This document shows positions 1-5,143 of a stretch of DNA of 5,143 nt, piece after piece. The stretch's first letter is position 1. Each line of letters starts with the position of its first letter. The stretch is taken from assembly GCA_024233305.1 (NCBI GenBank), contig JACKPV010000058.1:1-5143 (forward strand), read 5' to 3'. A program made the position numbers and the translations under genes. Source of the DNA: Verrucomicrobiales bacterium. GTDB taxonomy: Bacteria > Verrucomicrobiota > Verrucomicrobiia > Limisphaerales > J093. Under the pieces are notes generated by a model. That model made no database searches, was not told the origin of the DNA, and saw only the letters and a program-made list of their open reading frames with translations.

Positions 1-5
1 GCGGC

Positions 6-386
6 TCAGTCCGTTTCGAGGACGGCGACTGCCACCGCGTGGGTTTGGGTGTGGCTGAGGGTGAGGTGGATCTGGCCGGCGCCGCGCTGGTCCATCGCCG
101 TCCGGCCTTTCTCGTGCAGGATCACGTACGGCTGGCCGGAAGGCCGGTTGGCCACTTCCATGTCGTGCCAGCCGAGGTCGGCGCCGATCCCGGTGCCGAA
201 GGCCTTCGAGATGGCTTCCTTGGCCGCGAACCGGGCGGCGATGTGCGGACCGGGTCGCCGGAAACTGCGGCAGTATTCGATCTCGCCCGCTCGCAGAATC
301 CGCGCGAGGAAGCGGTCGCCATGCCGCTCGCAGGCCGACTCGATCCGTTCGACCTCGATGATGTCCACGCCCACGCCGAGGATCAT
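6..386 (-). CDS. acpS: holo-[acyl-carrier-protein] synthase AcpS
   Basis: AcpS transfers 4'-phosphopantetheine from coenzyme A to a serine of apo acyl carrier protein, turning it into the active carrier for fatty acid synthesis in the cytoplasm. The 126-residue product matches the family's usual size. It opens with the typical GVDIIEVERI segment, where Asp8 is the expected magnesium ligand. The second signature, FAAKEAISKAFG at residues 53-64, supplies Glu57 (metal) and Lys61 (CoA phosphate). LSHT at 110-113 is the conserved C-terminal motif. The ATG at 386 overlaps the TGA of pdxJ by four bases (ATGA), which points to translational coupling and fixes the start. No strong Shine-Dalgarno sequence precedes it. 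The gene is complete and ends 5 bases from the window edge. Residue roles are from family knowledge; the motifs are read directly. Confidence 0.97.
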   Translation of the reverse strand: MILGVGVDIIEVERIESACERHGDRFLARILRAGEIEYCRSFRRPGPHIAARFAAKEAISKAFGTGIGADLGWHDMEVANRPSGQPYVILHEKGRTAMDQRGAGQIHLTLSHTQTHAVAVAVLETD

Positions 387-1141
387 GATCGGGTGGTTCC
401 GCCGGGGTAATCCGCCATCAATTTCAGCATTTCGCGGACGGCCTCGGGCAACCCGGCGAACACCGCCCGACTGACGATGCTGTGGCCGATGTTGAGTTCG
501 ACCAGGTGCGGCACCGCCAGGATCGCCGTCAGGTTCTCGTAGTTCAGTCCGTGACCGGCGTTGACGCGCAGGCCCAGAGCATGCGCCTGGCGGGCGCCTT
601 CGGTCAGGCGGCGGAGTTCCTCCTCGCGCCGGGCGGGATCCGGCCAGGCCTCGGCGAAAGCGCCGGTATGGAGTTCGACGAACTGGCTGCCGGTGCGGGC
701 CGCGGCGTCGAGTTGGGTCGGCCCCGGCGCGACGAACAGGCTGACCTCGATGCCGGCGTCGTTGAGCCGATGCCGGGTTTCGCTGATGGCCGCCTCGGCG
801 CCGATCACGTCCAGCCCGCCCTCGGTCGTCACTTCCTGCCGGCGTTCGGGCACCAGGCAGACGATTTCAGGCTTCAGGCGGAGGGCGAGGTCCACAATCT
901 CGGGCGTGTTCGCCATCTCGAAGTTCAACCGGGTCTGCACGGCTTCGCGCAACCGCCAGATATCCCGGTCCTGGATGTGGCGGCGGTCCTCGCGAAGATG
1001 GGCGGTGATGCCGTGGGCGCCGGACGCCTCGCAGGCGCGGGCCGCGGCGACCGGATCGGGTTCTCCGGTCGCGTGCCCGCGGTAGCGGGCCTCGCGCAGG
1101 GTGGCGACGTGGTCGATGTTGACGCCGAGTTTGAGGCTCAT
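383..1141 (-). CDS. pdxJ: pyridoxine 5'-phosphate synthase PdxJ
   Basis: PdxJ condenses 1-deoxy-D-xylulose 5-phosphate with 3-amino-2-oxopropyl phosphate to form pyridoxine 5'-phosphate, the ring-closing step of the DXP-dependent vitamin B6 pathway, in the cytoplasm. The 252-residue product is close to the E. coli length (about 243). It shows LGVNIDHVATLREAR at residues 5-19, HLREDRRHI at 48-56 (His48 and Arg50 at active-site positions), NFEMA with Glu75, NAGHGLNYEN with His197 at 194-203, and the phosphate-binding stretch ELNIGHSIVSRA at 215-226. The frame stays open to an ATG at 1234, but those 31 extra residues lie inside the preceding gene and have no PdxJ character, so the ATG at 1141 is chosen. 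It begins 10 bp after the stop of the secreted-protein gene and ends overlapping acpS by ATGA. An operon is likely. Confidence 0.97.
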   Translation of the reverse strand: MSLKLGVNIDHVATLREARYRGHATGEPDPVAAARACEASGAHGITAHLREDRRHIQDRDIWRLREAVQTRLNFEMANTPEIVDLALRLKPEIVCLVPERRQEVTTEGGLDVIGAEAAISETRHRLNDAGIEVSLFVAPGPTQLDAAARTGSQFVELHTGAFAEAWPDPARREEELRRLTEGARQAHALGLRVNAGHGLNYENLTAILAVPHLVELNIGHSIVSRAVFAGLPEAVREMLKLMADYPGGTTRS

Positions 1142-1151
1142 GAGCAGCGGG

Positions 1152-1156
1152 TCACC
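1152..1156 (-). promoter_or_regulatory. possible ribosome binding site of pdxJ
   Basis: On the minus strand GGTGA lies 10 bases before the pdxJ ATG at 1141, and its last three bases are the TGA stop of the upstream gene. A ribosome finishing the upstream gene would therefore sit on the pdxJ start region, consistent with coupling. The match to the anti-Shine-Dalgarno sequence is only partial and the spacing is a little long, so this is a tentative call. It does favour the short pdxJ start over the ATG at 1234. Confidence 0.35.
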
Positions 1157-2711
1157 GGGCGTCGCGCAACCGGCGCAGCACGGGTTGACGTTCGGTCCAG
1201 CAGGGGAAATCTTCGCCATCGATCCACCGGGCAAGTTGCACCAACTCGAAGCCGGTGAGCCCCACCGAGGAGCGCCGGTTCAAGGCCAGGGTCCGGGGTC
1301 CGGTGAGGCGGATTTCGGTGACGGCGTTGCCGAGGCATTTGGTCAGTTCGGGGTCGCGCAGCCAGCGGTTGACGGCGCTCTCGGGCGAGGGCGGCGGGTA
1401 GGTTCGGACCATGCTGTAGAACAGGTTGACATTCCACCAATGGTCCAGCCTTGGCTGGGTGAGTTCCCAATGGTAGGCCACGAGGTCGGGCGTTCCGGTC
1501 AACTGCTCGAGCAGGGCCGGTGGCGGCGGTTCGCCGGTGGCAATCAAGGGAAGCGAAACGCCCCCCACCAGGAAACCGGGCTCCGCCTCGGGCCGGGCTT
1601 CAAGGAACGGAACCGTCATGATCACGTCCCGCAGCACGGTCCGGTTCGTCTCCGCTTGATACTCAAAATGCCCGGGGGCGAGATACGGCATGCTCGCGTC
1701 CGCCAGCTTTTGCAGTCGGGGCGTAACCTCCCGCAGAACGTTCGCCGCGTCCGGCATCGGAAACGCAAAGTAGCTGAGCATCGAAATCAGGCCCAGCGAC
1801 CAGGCGCAGTACTGGTTGGGCGCCGGGCCCGGGGCCAACTGCTGCCAGAGCGGACAGCGGGCCAGATGCCTGCCGAAACCGCGCACGGCCAGAAAGCCCA
1901 CCAACGGGTCGCGGATGGTGTTCATCGGCAGCTTCCAGGGGGTCAGGTCGAGATTCAGGTCGGCCGGGAAATCGAACCGGGCCTGCGTCCGAAGCCGCTG
2001 CCCCTCGCCCACCACGGTCAGCCGGAAGGCCGGCAGACTTTCGTCCCGCAACAGGGCCGCCAGATCGCCCCGGCATTCGAACCACTCGGAGCCGGCGTCG
2101 CGACGCTGGGCGGTGGCATGTTCGCGCAGCGCGGCCAGATGCTGCAGCGGTTCCGCCCCGATGGCCATCCCGACCCAATCGTCGAGGGCGGCATACGCCG
2201 TGGACAGCGAACCTTCGGGCCAGCGGGCCAGGCGCACTTTCGCCCCGGTGGTCTCGACCGGCTCGGGCGACCCGGCCCCGAGCGCCCGGGCCACCTCGGC
2301 CCAGCCCCGTTCCCAATCCGCCGCGGCGGACGCTCCGACCCGGATCCCGACAGCGAAAGCCGGTGCGGATCCGGCGCCCAGCCGGTAGTCTCCGTAGGAT
2401 TCGCGCCTGACCAACTCGGTCATTCCCTCGCGCAACCACCCGGCAAGGTCCGCGTTCGGATCCTTGATGCGCTCGGCGGCGAGGCGTTGAGGGGCGTCCG
2501 CCAGGCGTTCCCGAACGCGCTCGAGCACCTGGACCGTGGCCGGGGCCGTCAGGGCCCGCCGCAGCAGGACGGCGTTCGTGTCGCCTTCAAGGGAGGCGGC
2601 GCCGACGAAATGCCAGGCCAGGCGCGGGGCTCCGCCGGACTCCGCGCCGAAGGCCGTCGCCATCATCAACGCCGCCCCCGCGAGGGCGCTGGTCGCAAGG
2701 AATCGTTTCAT
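1152..2711 (-). CDS. secreted protein of unknown function, 519 residues
   Basis: I do not recognise a named family. The start at 2711 is chosen because it gives a clear signal peptide: MKRF, then a hydrophobic run of Ala, Leu and Met to about residue 22, with likely cleavage after FGA at residue 23. No cysteine follows the cleavage site, so it is not a lipoprotein; export to the periplasm or surface is inferred. The frame is open to 3074, but the extra 121 residues are Arg/Pro-rich and run antisense through the vanZ gene, so they are rejected. The mature part is mixed alpha/beta in appearance, with five cysteines, many tryptophans and proline-rich turns (PPPP near residue 390, PPPSPES near 433). 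The C-terminal part carries a segment reading LTGPRTLALNRRSSVGLTGF at about 469-488, reminiscent of DUF3352-like proteins; that resemblance is from memory and unconfirmed. It leads the pdxJ-acpS cluster with a 10-bp gap. Confidence 0.85.
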   Translation of the reverse strand: MKRFLATSALAGAALMMATAFGAESGGAPRLAWHFVGAASLEGDTNAVLLRRALTAPATVQVLERVRERLADAPQRLAAERIKDPNADLAGWLREGMTELVRRESYGDYRLGAGSAPAFAVGIRVGASAAADWERGWAEVARALGAGSPEPVETTGAKVRLARWPEGSLSTAYAALDDWVGMAIGAEPLQHLAALREHATAQRRDAGSEWFECRGDLAALLRDESLPAFRLTVVGEGQRLRTQARFDFPADLNLDLTPWKLPMNTIRDPLVGFLAVRGFGRHLARCPLWQQLAPGPAPNQYCAWSLGLISMLSYFAFPMPDAANVLREVTPRLQKLADASMPYLAPGHFEYQAETNRTVLRDVIMTVPFLEARPEAEPGFLVGGVSLPLIATGEPPPPALLEQLTGTPDLVAYHWELTQPRLDHWWNVNLFYSMVRTYPPPSPESAVNRWLRDPELTKCLGNAVTEIRLTGPRTLALNRRSSVGLTGFELVQLARWIDGEDFPCWTERQPVLRRLRDAR

Positions 2712-2871
2712 ACTCGTGACCGTCTGATTGCCAGAGATGCCCGGTTTAGGCAAACCGAAAGCGGACGCGGGCGGGCATTTCCACGGCCGGAGCCTCGTCG
2801 GTTCCGACCAGCCCGGGGGGCAATGCCAGCGACGGCTTGCCTCGGGGGCGGTTCTGGCTTCTGCTGGGACG
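2712..2871. promoter_or_regulatory. divergent intergenic region
   Basis: This 160-bp spacer separates the minus-strand cluster (start at 2711) from the plus-strand vanZ-family gene (start at 2872), so promoters for both directions should lie here or in the adjoining coding ends. I see no convincing -35/-10 pair on either strand. On the minus strand TTGCCT (2748-2753) could be a -35-like hexamer, but nothing at the right distance resembles a -10. The only clear structure is the palindrome at 2742-2757. Confidence 0.45.
2742..2757. repeat. short perfect inverted repeat CGGTTT-AGGC-AAACCG
   Basis: Two perfectly complementary 6-base arms (2742-2747 and 2752-2757) flank a 4-base loop, about 31 bases upstream of the start codon at 2711. 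The position suits either an operator for a dimeric regulator or a small hairpin in the leader of the minus-strand transcript. A 6-bp stem can arise by chance, so function is only inferred. Confidence 0.4.
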
Positions 2872-3381
2872 ATGGCATGCGCCCAACAACGCTGGATCCC
2901 GTGGATCGCGGTGCTGGTCTGGATGGCCCTGATCTTCGCCGGCTCGACCGATCTGCTTGCCGACCACCGGACCTCGCGGTTTCTGGGGCCGTTCTTGCGG
3001 TGGCTTATTCCGGACATTTCGGATGCCACGATTGATCTGCTGCGTTTTCCAATCCGCAAGGCGGGGCACCTCACCGAGTACGCCGTGCTGGCCGGCCTGG
3101 TCTTCAGCGCCCTGCAAGGGACGTTCGATCCGCGTCGCTGGGTCTGGCAACCGCGGTGGGTGTGCCTGACGTTGGGGATCTGCGCCGGCTATGCCATGTC
3201 GGACGAGTGGCACCAATCGTGGGAACCCACCCGGCAGGCCAGCCCTGTGGATGTCGGCATCGACGTGACAGGAGCGACGCTGGGATTGGTCTGCCTGTGG
3301 TGGCTCGGTCGGTGGTGGGCGGCGCGCCGCCGACGGCGGTCCGGGGACGGCCCCGAGGTTGACGCGGCCGTGGGCGGGTGA
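2872..3381 (+). CDS. VanZ-family integral membrane protein
   Basis: This 169-residue membrane protein has the hallmarks of the VanZ-like family. Its motifs are RKAGHLTEYAVLA (residues 62-74, with Lys63, His66, Glu69 and Tyr70) and SDEWHQSWEPTR (110-121), followed by a DVGIDVTGATLG stretch (127-138) with Asp127 and Asp131. Four hydrophobic segments are visible at about 8-24, 66-82, 95-110 and 132-149, and the tail after 150 is a basic ARRRRR run that should be cytoplasmic. VanZ was named for teicoplanin resistance in Enterococcus, but most family members are of unknown role, and no other resistance gene is present, so I do not infer resistance. The ATG at 2872 is chosen because the upstream in-frame extension to 2728 is Gly/Arg-rich and unlike a membrane protein; its Shine-Dalgarno sequence is weak. 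It is divergent from the secreted-protein cluster and convergent with the small membrane protein gene. Confidence 0.9.
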   Translation: MACAQQRWIPWIAVLVWMALIFAGSTDLLADHRTSRFLGPFLRWLIPDISDATIDLLRFPIRKAGHLTEYAVLAGLVFSALQGTFDPRRWVWQPRWVCLTLGICAGYAMSDEWHQSWEPTRQASPVDVGIDVTGATLGLVCLWWLGRWWAARRRRRSGDGPEVDAAVGG

Positions 3382-3406
3382 CCACGCGGACGGGCGGGCG
3401 TTCCGG

Positions 3407-3424
3407 CCGCGGGTTCCCACGCGG
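3407..3424. terminator. GC-rich hairpin between convergent genes, possible bidirectional terminator
   Basis: The 44-bp gap between the vanZ-family stop (3381) and the minus-strand stop (3426) contains a strong stem: CCGCG (3407-3411) pairs with CGCGG (3420-3424). Past a bulged A at 3419 the stem extends by two more G-C pairs, leaving a 3-base loop. No run of T follows on either strand, so it is not a canonical intrinsic terminator. A 9-bp direct repeat, CCACGCGGA, occurs at 3382-3390 and 3417-3425, and its second copy overlaps the stem. The role is inferred mainly from position. Confidence 0.35.
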
Positions 3425-3425
3425 A

Positions 3426-3599
3426 TCAAGGACTCTGGGTCACGTAGATCAGCACGCCGAACAGAATCGAGACAACGATGCCAAAGGCGACCGCTGCGAT
3501 GTGGGTCTTCTGTCGGTGACGGCGGTTGCTCCGCCCCATTCCCGGCAGGAGGTAGTAGCGGTGCTCTTCACGGTTCTTCTTTGATCCGAACAACGGCAT
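3426..3599 (-). CDS. small single-pass membrane protein, 57 residues
   Basis: I do not recognise a named family. The product starts MPLFGSKKNREEHRYYLLPG and continues with a basic stretch to Lys31. One hydrophobic segment follows (about residues 34-53, from IAAVAFG to LIYV), then four residues to the end. By the positive-inside rule the basic N-terminal half is cytoplasmic and the C-terminus outside. Third codon positions are mostly G or C in this frame, as expected of a real gene here. The frame stays open to an ATG at 3992, but that extension passes through the palindromic element and into the glycosidase gene antiparallel to neither, in another frame of the same strand, so it is rejected. 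The ATG at 3599 precedes the protein-like sequence; no good Shine-Dalgarno is visible. Met21 is an alternative start but would lose the YYLLPG part. Confidence 0.72.
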   Translation of the reverse strand: MPLFGSKKNREEHRYYLLPGMGRSNRRHRQKTHIAAVAFGIVVSILFGVLIYVTQSP

Positions 3600-3675
3600 C
3601 GGTTGCGGCCAAAGTCTGGCCCGGGCAACCGGCGTGGCGCAATGCAATTTCCGGCAGGAAAGCGGGGGGCGTGCG
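3600..3675. promoter_or_regulatory. leader region upstream of the small membrane protein gene
   Basis: These 76 bases lie between the start of the 57-residue protein gene and the palindromic element. If the small gene has its own promoter it should be here, but I see no convincing hexamer pair. A small perfect inverted repeat, TTTCC-GGCA-GGAAA, lies at 3648-3661. The run of seven G or C-rich bases around 3662-3670 is unremarkable in this genome. Confidence 0.3.
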
Positions 3676-3707
3676 CCGCTCAGCCGTAACCATGCAGTTG
3701 GATCCAC

Positions 3708-3734
3708 CACGGATGGGCGCGGATGGGCACAGAT
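3708..3734 (+). repeat. left-arm decamer repeat of the palindromic element
   Basis: Two head-to-tail copies of a roughly 10-base unit are seen: ACGGATGGGC then GCGGATGGGC, followed by a degenerate ACAGAT. The period of about 10 bases is close to one DNA helical turn. Confidence 0.6.
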
Positions 3735-3824
3735 ATTGGGGGGAAACGGAAGCTGCCCGCCCGGGATCGGGGCCCACCATCCCGTGATTGCGCCGCCCCT
3801 CTCTGCAACGCGGCTTTGCCGTGC

Positions 3825-3853
3825 CCCATCCGTGTCATCGGTGCCCATCCGCG
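3825..3853 (-). repeat. right-arm decamer repeat of the palindromic element
   Basis: Read on the minus strand this arm gives CGCGGATGGGCAC, then CGATGA, then CACGGATGGG: the same unit as the left arm in opposite orientation, with a less regular middle copy. Confidence 0.6.
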
Positions 3854-3885
3854 GTCCATTGACTGAATCGATACGGCTGAGCGGA

Positions 3886-4962
3886 TCAGGGTTGCCGCTT
3901 CGCGGCGGGCGCTTCGCTGACGGCCACCCCGATTGCGCGGAGTTGCTGCATCTGTCTGGGCGATATCGCGCCGATCGGGCCTTCCTTGCCATCCCAGTTC
4001 GGCCCCGCGTCCAGAGTGAGCACGCCTTCCCCCGCGACCACCGCGCGCGCCCAATCGACCCATTGGGATGTGGCGAAGCGCGTGTCGCGCCGTCCCCAAG
4101 CGGATCCGAGGTAGGTCAGGGCATGCCACTGTGACCCCTCGACCCGCCGCGAACGCGGAAGGACTTCCAAGGGCTCGTTCAATTCCCCCGCCGTGTAGTC
4201 TTCGGCGACGGTGTACCGGATCAGGCGAACGCCGGGATTGAAGGTCACGATGGCCTCCGGGTTGCCGCGCTTCACAGCGGCAGCGTAGGTCGCGGCGATC
4301 GCTTCGTTGAAGTCGATGTGGGCATAACCGCCGTCGAACCACCAACCGGCGACCTTGGGTCCGTAACGCGCCGACCATTCGTGGATGACGGCGGCCCATT
4401 TGCCAGCAAACTCGAGATCGAGCGGCTGATCCGCGCTTCCCTCGGGCAGGCCGAAGGCCCGCTGGGCGCGCGGGTCGCGATTGGGGACCTGGCAGGGAAG
4501 GTAGAGCATCAGCTTGATGCCGCGCGGTTCCAGCGCCGCGAACAGGTCTGCCGGCAGATCGCGTCGCGCGCAACGTTCGCCCGCCGCGTAACCGGTTTGA
4601 CGGTCGTAGGCCGCGTTGGGCGAGATGAACCAGCCGGAGTTCTGGCCGAGGGTGATGACGAGGTAACCGGCGCGCGCCTGGTGGAGTTGTTCCGCAACGA
4701 AGTCGACATCAAAGTCGTTCACCGTGGAGAACTGGCGCTCGTCGCCCGGAAGAAAGTGCATGAAGACACCGTAGCGCGCGGCGCGGAACCAGTCCGTGTG
4801 CGGATTCTCGGGCTCGGCGTGGATGCTGCCGGACAGCAGCACGAGCAGCAACGGCGGCGCGGCGAGCCGCCTCAGGCTCGCAAGGGAGCGGGAGAGAAAG
4901 TCCCGGAGGCGCAGATGTCGTGCGGGAACCCCCGGGCAGGCCGGACGCAGTGGAGTCTTCAT
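3886..4962 (-). CDS. secreted GH29-like (alpha-L-fucosidase-related) protein, divergent
   Basis: The 358-residue product resembles the catalytic barrel of GH29 alpha-L-fucosidases, which release L-fucose from glycans. A long basic N-region leads to a hydrophobic stretch (about 33-45), with likely signal cleavage after HA at residue 49, so it should be exported. The barrel starts at DWFRAARYGVFMHF (57-70), with His69 matching the first GH29 active-site His. WWFDGG (207-212) places Asp210 at the nucleophile position. A late GEGVLTLDAGPNWDG stretch (311-325) and ISPRQMQQLRAIG (333-345) match the end of the barrel. Unusually, the KHHDGF motif reads GQNSGW (106-111), so the His-His pair is Gln-Asn, and the usual C-terminal beta-sandwich is absent. 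Substrate is therefore uncertain, and it may be another glycosidase or inactive. The ATG at 4962 overlaps an upstream TGA (ATGA). The open frame to 5130 is rejected because it would bury the signal peptide. Confidence 0.82.
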   Translation of the reverse strand: MKTPLRPACPGVPARHLRLRDFLSRSLASLRRLAAPPLLLVLLSGSIHAEPENPHTDWFRAARYGVFMHFLPGDERQFSTVNDFDVDFVAEQLHQARAGYLVITLGQNSGWFISPNAAYDRQTGYAAGERCARRDLPADLFAALEPRGIKLMLYLPCQVPNRDPRAQRAFGLPEGSADQPLDLEFAGKWAAVIHEWSARYGPKVAGWWFDGGYAHIDFNEAIAATYAAAVKRGNPEAIVTFNPGVRLIRYTVAEDYTAGELNEPLEVLPRSRRVEGSQWHALTYLGSAWGRRDTRFATSQWVDWARAVVAGEGVLTLDAGPNWDGKEGPIGAISPRQMQQLRAIGVAVSEAPAAKRQP

Positions 4963-5143
4963 CTTTCGCAGGCTGACAAGTTCCGCCCGACCTGGCAATC
5001 CGGCATCCACGTTCCGTTCCGGCTCGGGCGCGTTCCCGCTTTTTCGGACCGCAGAATTTGTTCCGCCGCAAGCTCGATTTCCGGCGGGGCCGGCGGCATG
5101 AACTCCGCGCACCATTTCTCGAGCCGCCATGAACTCGGAACAG
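4959..5143 (-). CDS. C-terminal end of an unidentified protein, cut by the window edge
   Basis: A minus-strand frame is open from the right edge to a TGA at 4959-4961, which overlaps the glycosidase ATG as ATGA. The 60 visible residues begin VPSSWRLEKWCAEFMPPAPP and continue with a helix-like EIELAAEQILRSEKAG stretch at about 21-36. The balanced charge and hydrophobic spacing are more protein-like than the other two frames, which are Arg/Gly/Ala-rich. The ATGA overlap is the same arrangement as pdxJ-acpS. Against it, the last 20 residues look unstructured and the region could instead be an untranslated leader. No family is recognised. Confidence 0.48.
   Translation of the reverse strand, partial: VPSSWRLEKWCAEFMPPAPPEIELAAEQILRSEKAGTRPSRNGTWMPDCQVGRNLSACER

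Larger units (their letters stand above)
3676..3884. repeat. 209-bp palindromic non-coding element, MITE-like or REP-like
   Basis: The ends are perfect 13-bp inverted repeats: CCGCTCAGCCGTA at 3676-3688 and its reverse complement at 3872-3884. Inside, a second perfect 13-bp inverted repeat (CGCGGATGGGCAC at 3718-3730, complement at 3841-3853) and a 10-bp one (CACGGATGGG at 3708-3717, complement at 3825-3834) lie in the two arms. Near the centre CGGGAT (3762-3767) pairs with ATCCCG (3779-3784). The whole segment could fold into one long imperfect hairpin. No frame through it looks like a gene. It has no transposase and no clear target-site duplication, so a MITE is only one reading; a dispersed palindromic repeat or a transcript-end structure is another. 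It starts one base beyond the glycosidase stop. Similar 'CACGGATGGG' repeats are, from memory, common in Verrucomicrobiota and related environmental genomes. Confidence 0.75.

Noticed and set aside
1142..1234. Upstream extension of pdxJ to the ATG at 1234
   Set aside because: The added 31 residues lie inside the preceding gene, contain no PdxJ-like sequence, and the family starts just before LGVNIDH.
1101..3035. Long plus-strand open frame of 644 residues
   Set aside because: It is the antisense shadow of the secreted-protein gene: rich in Gly, Arg, Pro and Gln with no domain or signal, as expected in GC-rich DNA.
2712..3074. N-terminal extension of the secreted protein to 3074
   Set aside because: It would bury the signal peptide and run antisense through the well-supported vanZ-family gene.
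2872..3381. Glycopeptide resistance role for the VanZ-family gene
   Set aside because: Family membership alone does not show resistance, and no vanA/vanB-type cluster genes are present.
3676..3884. CRISPR array reading of the CGGATGGG repeats
   Set aside because: The units are about 10 bases, lie in opposed orientations and have no regular spacers; no cas gene is nearby.
3634..4134. Plus-strand open frame of 166 residues across the palindromic element
   Set aside because: It reads antisense into the glycosidase and has no recognisable protein features.
3680..4573. Minus-strand open frame of 297 residues across the palindromic element and the glycosidase
   Set aside because: It overlaps the glycosidase out of frame, is Arg/Gly-rich, and its tail is merely translation of the CGGATGGG repeat.
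4963..5130. N-terminal extension of the GH29-like protein to 5130
   Set aside because: It is Gly/Ala/Arg-rich, puts the signal peptide about 90 residues in, and conflicts with the ATGA-overlapping gene end in another frame.

Overview
The window is GC-rich, densely coding bacterial chromosome. I recognise two housekeeping genes (pdxJ, acpS), one VanZ-family membrane protein gene and one gene for a secreted GH29-like protein. The other coding features are a large secreted protein of unknown function, a 57-residue membrane protein and the tail of an unidentified gene. The style of the PdxJ protein, weak Shine-Dalgarno signals, several exported proteins and a palindromic repeat built on a 'CGGATGGG' motif suggest Verrucomicrobiota or a relative such as Planctomycetota. 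That is inference; no lineage marker such as rRNA is present.

Layout. From 1 to 2711 three minus-strand genes form a compact cluster, read right to left: a secreted 519-residue protein (1152-2711), pdxJ (383-1141, 10 bp after it) and acpS (6-386, overlapping pdxJ by ATGA). A 160-bp divergent spacer (2712-2871) holds a small palindrome and separates this cluster from a plus-strand VanZ-family gene (2872-3381). That gene converges on a minus-strand gene for a 57-residue single-pass membrane protein (3426-3599), and a GC-rich hairpin lies between the two stops. To the right is a short leader (3600-3675) and then a 209-bp non-coding palindromic element (3676-3884), bounded by perfect 13-bp inverted repeats and carrying nested inverted repeats inside. 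It ends one base before the stop codon of a secreted GH29-like glycosidase gene (3886-4962, minus). The GH29-like gene appears to overlap, again by ATGA, the end of another minus-strand gene that runs off the right edge (4959-5143).

How the genes fit together. PdxJ makes pyridoxine 5'-phosphate (vitamin B6 pathway) and AcpS activates acyl carrier protein (lipid synthesis). They have no direct biochemical link, but pdxJ-acpS is a recurrent gene pair in bacteria. The secreted protein ahead of them is probably co-transcribed with them. The GH29-like protein and the partial gene before it may form a separate small operon. The best candidates for something little described are the palindromic element, the GH29-like protein that lacks the usual His-His pair, and the 57-residue membrane protein.
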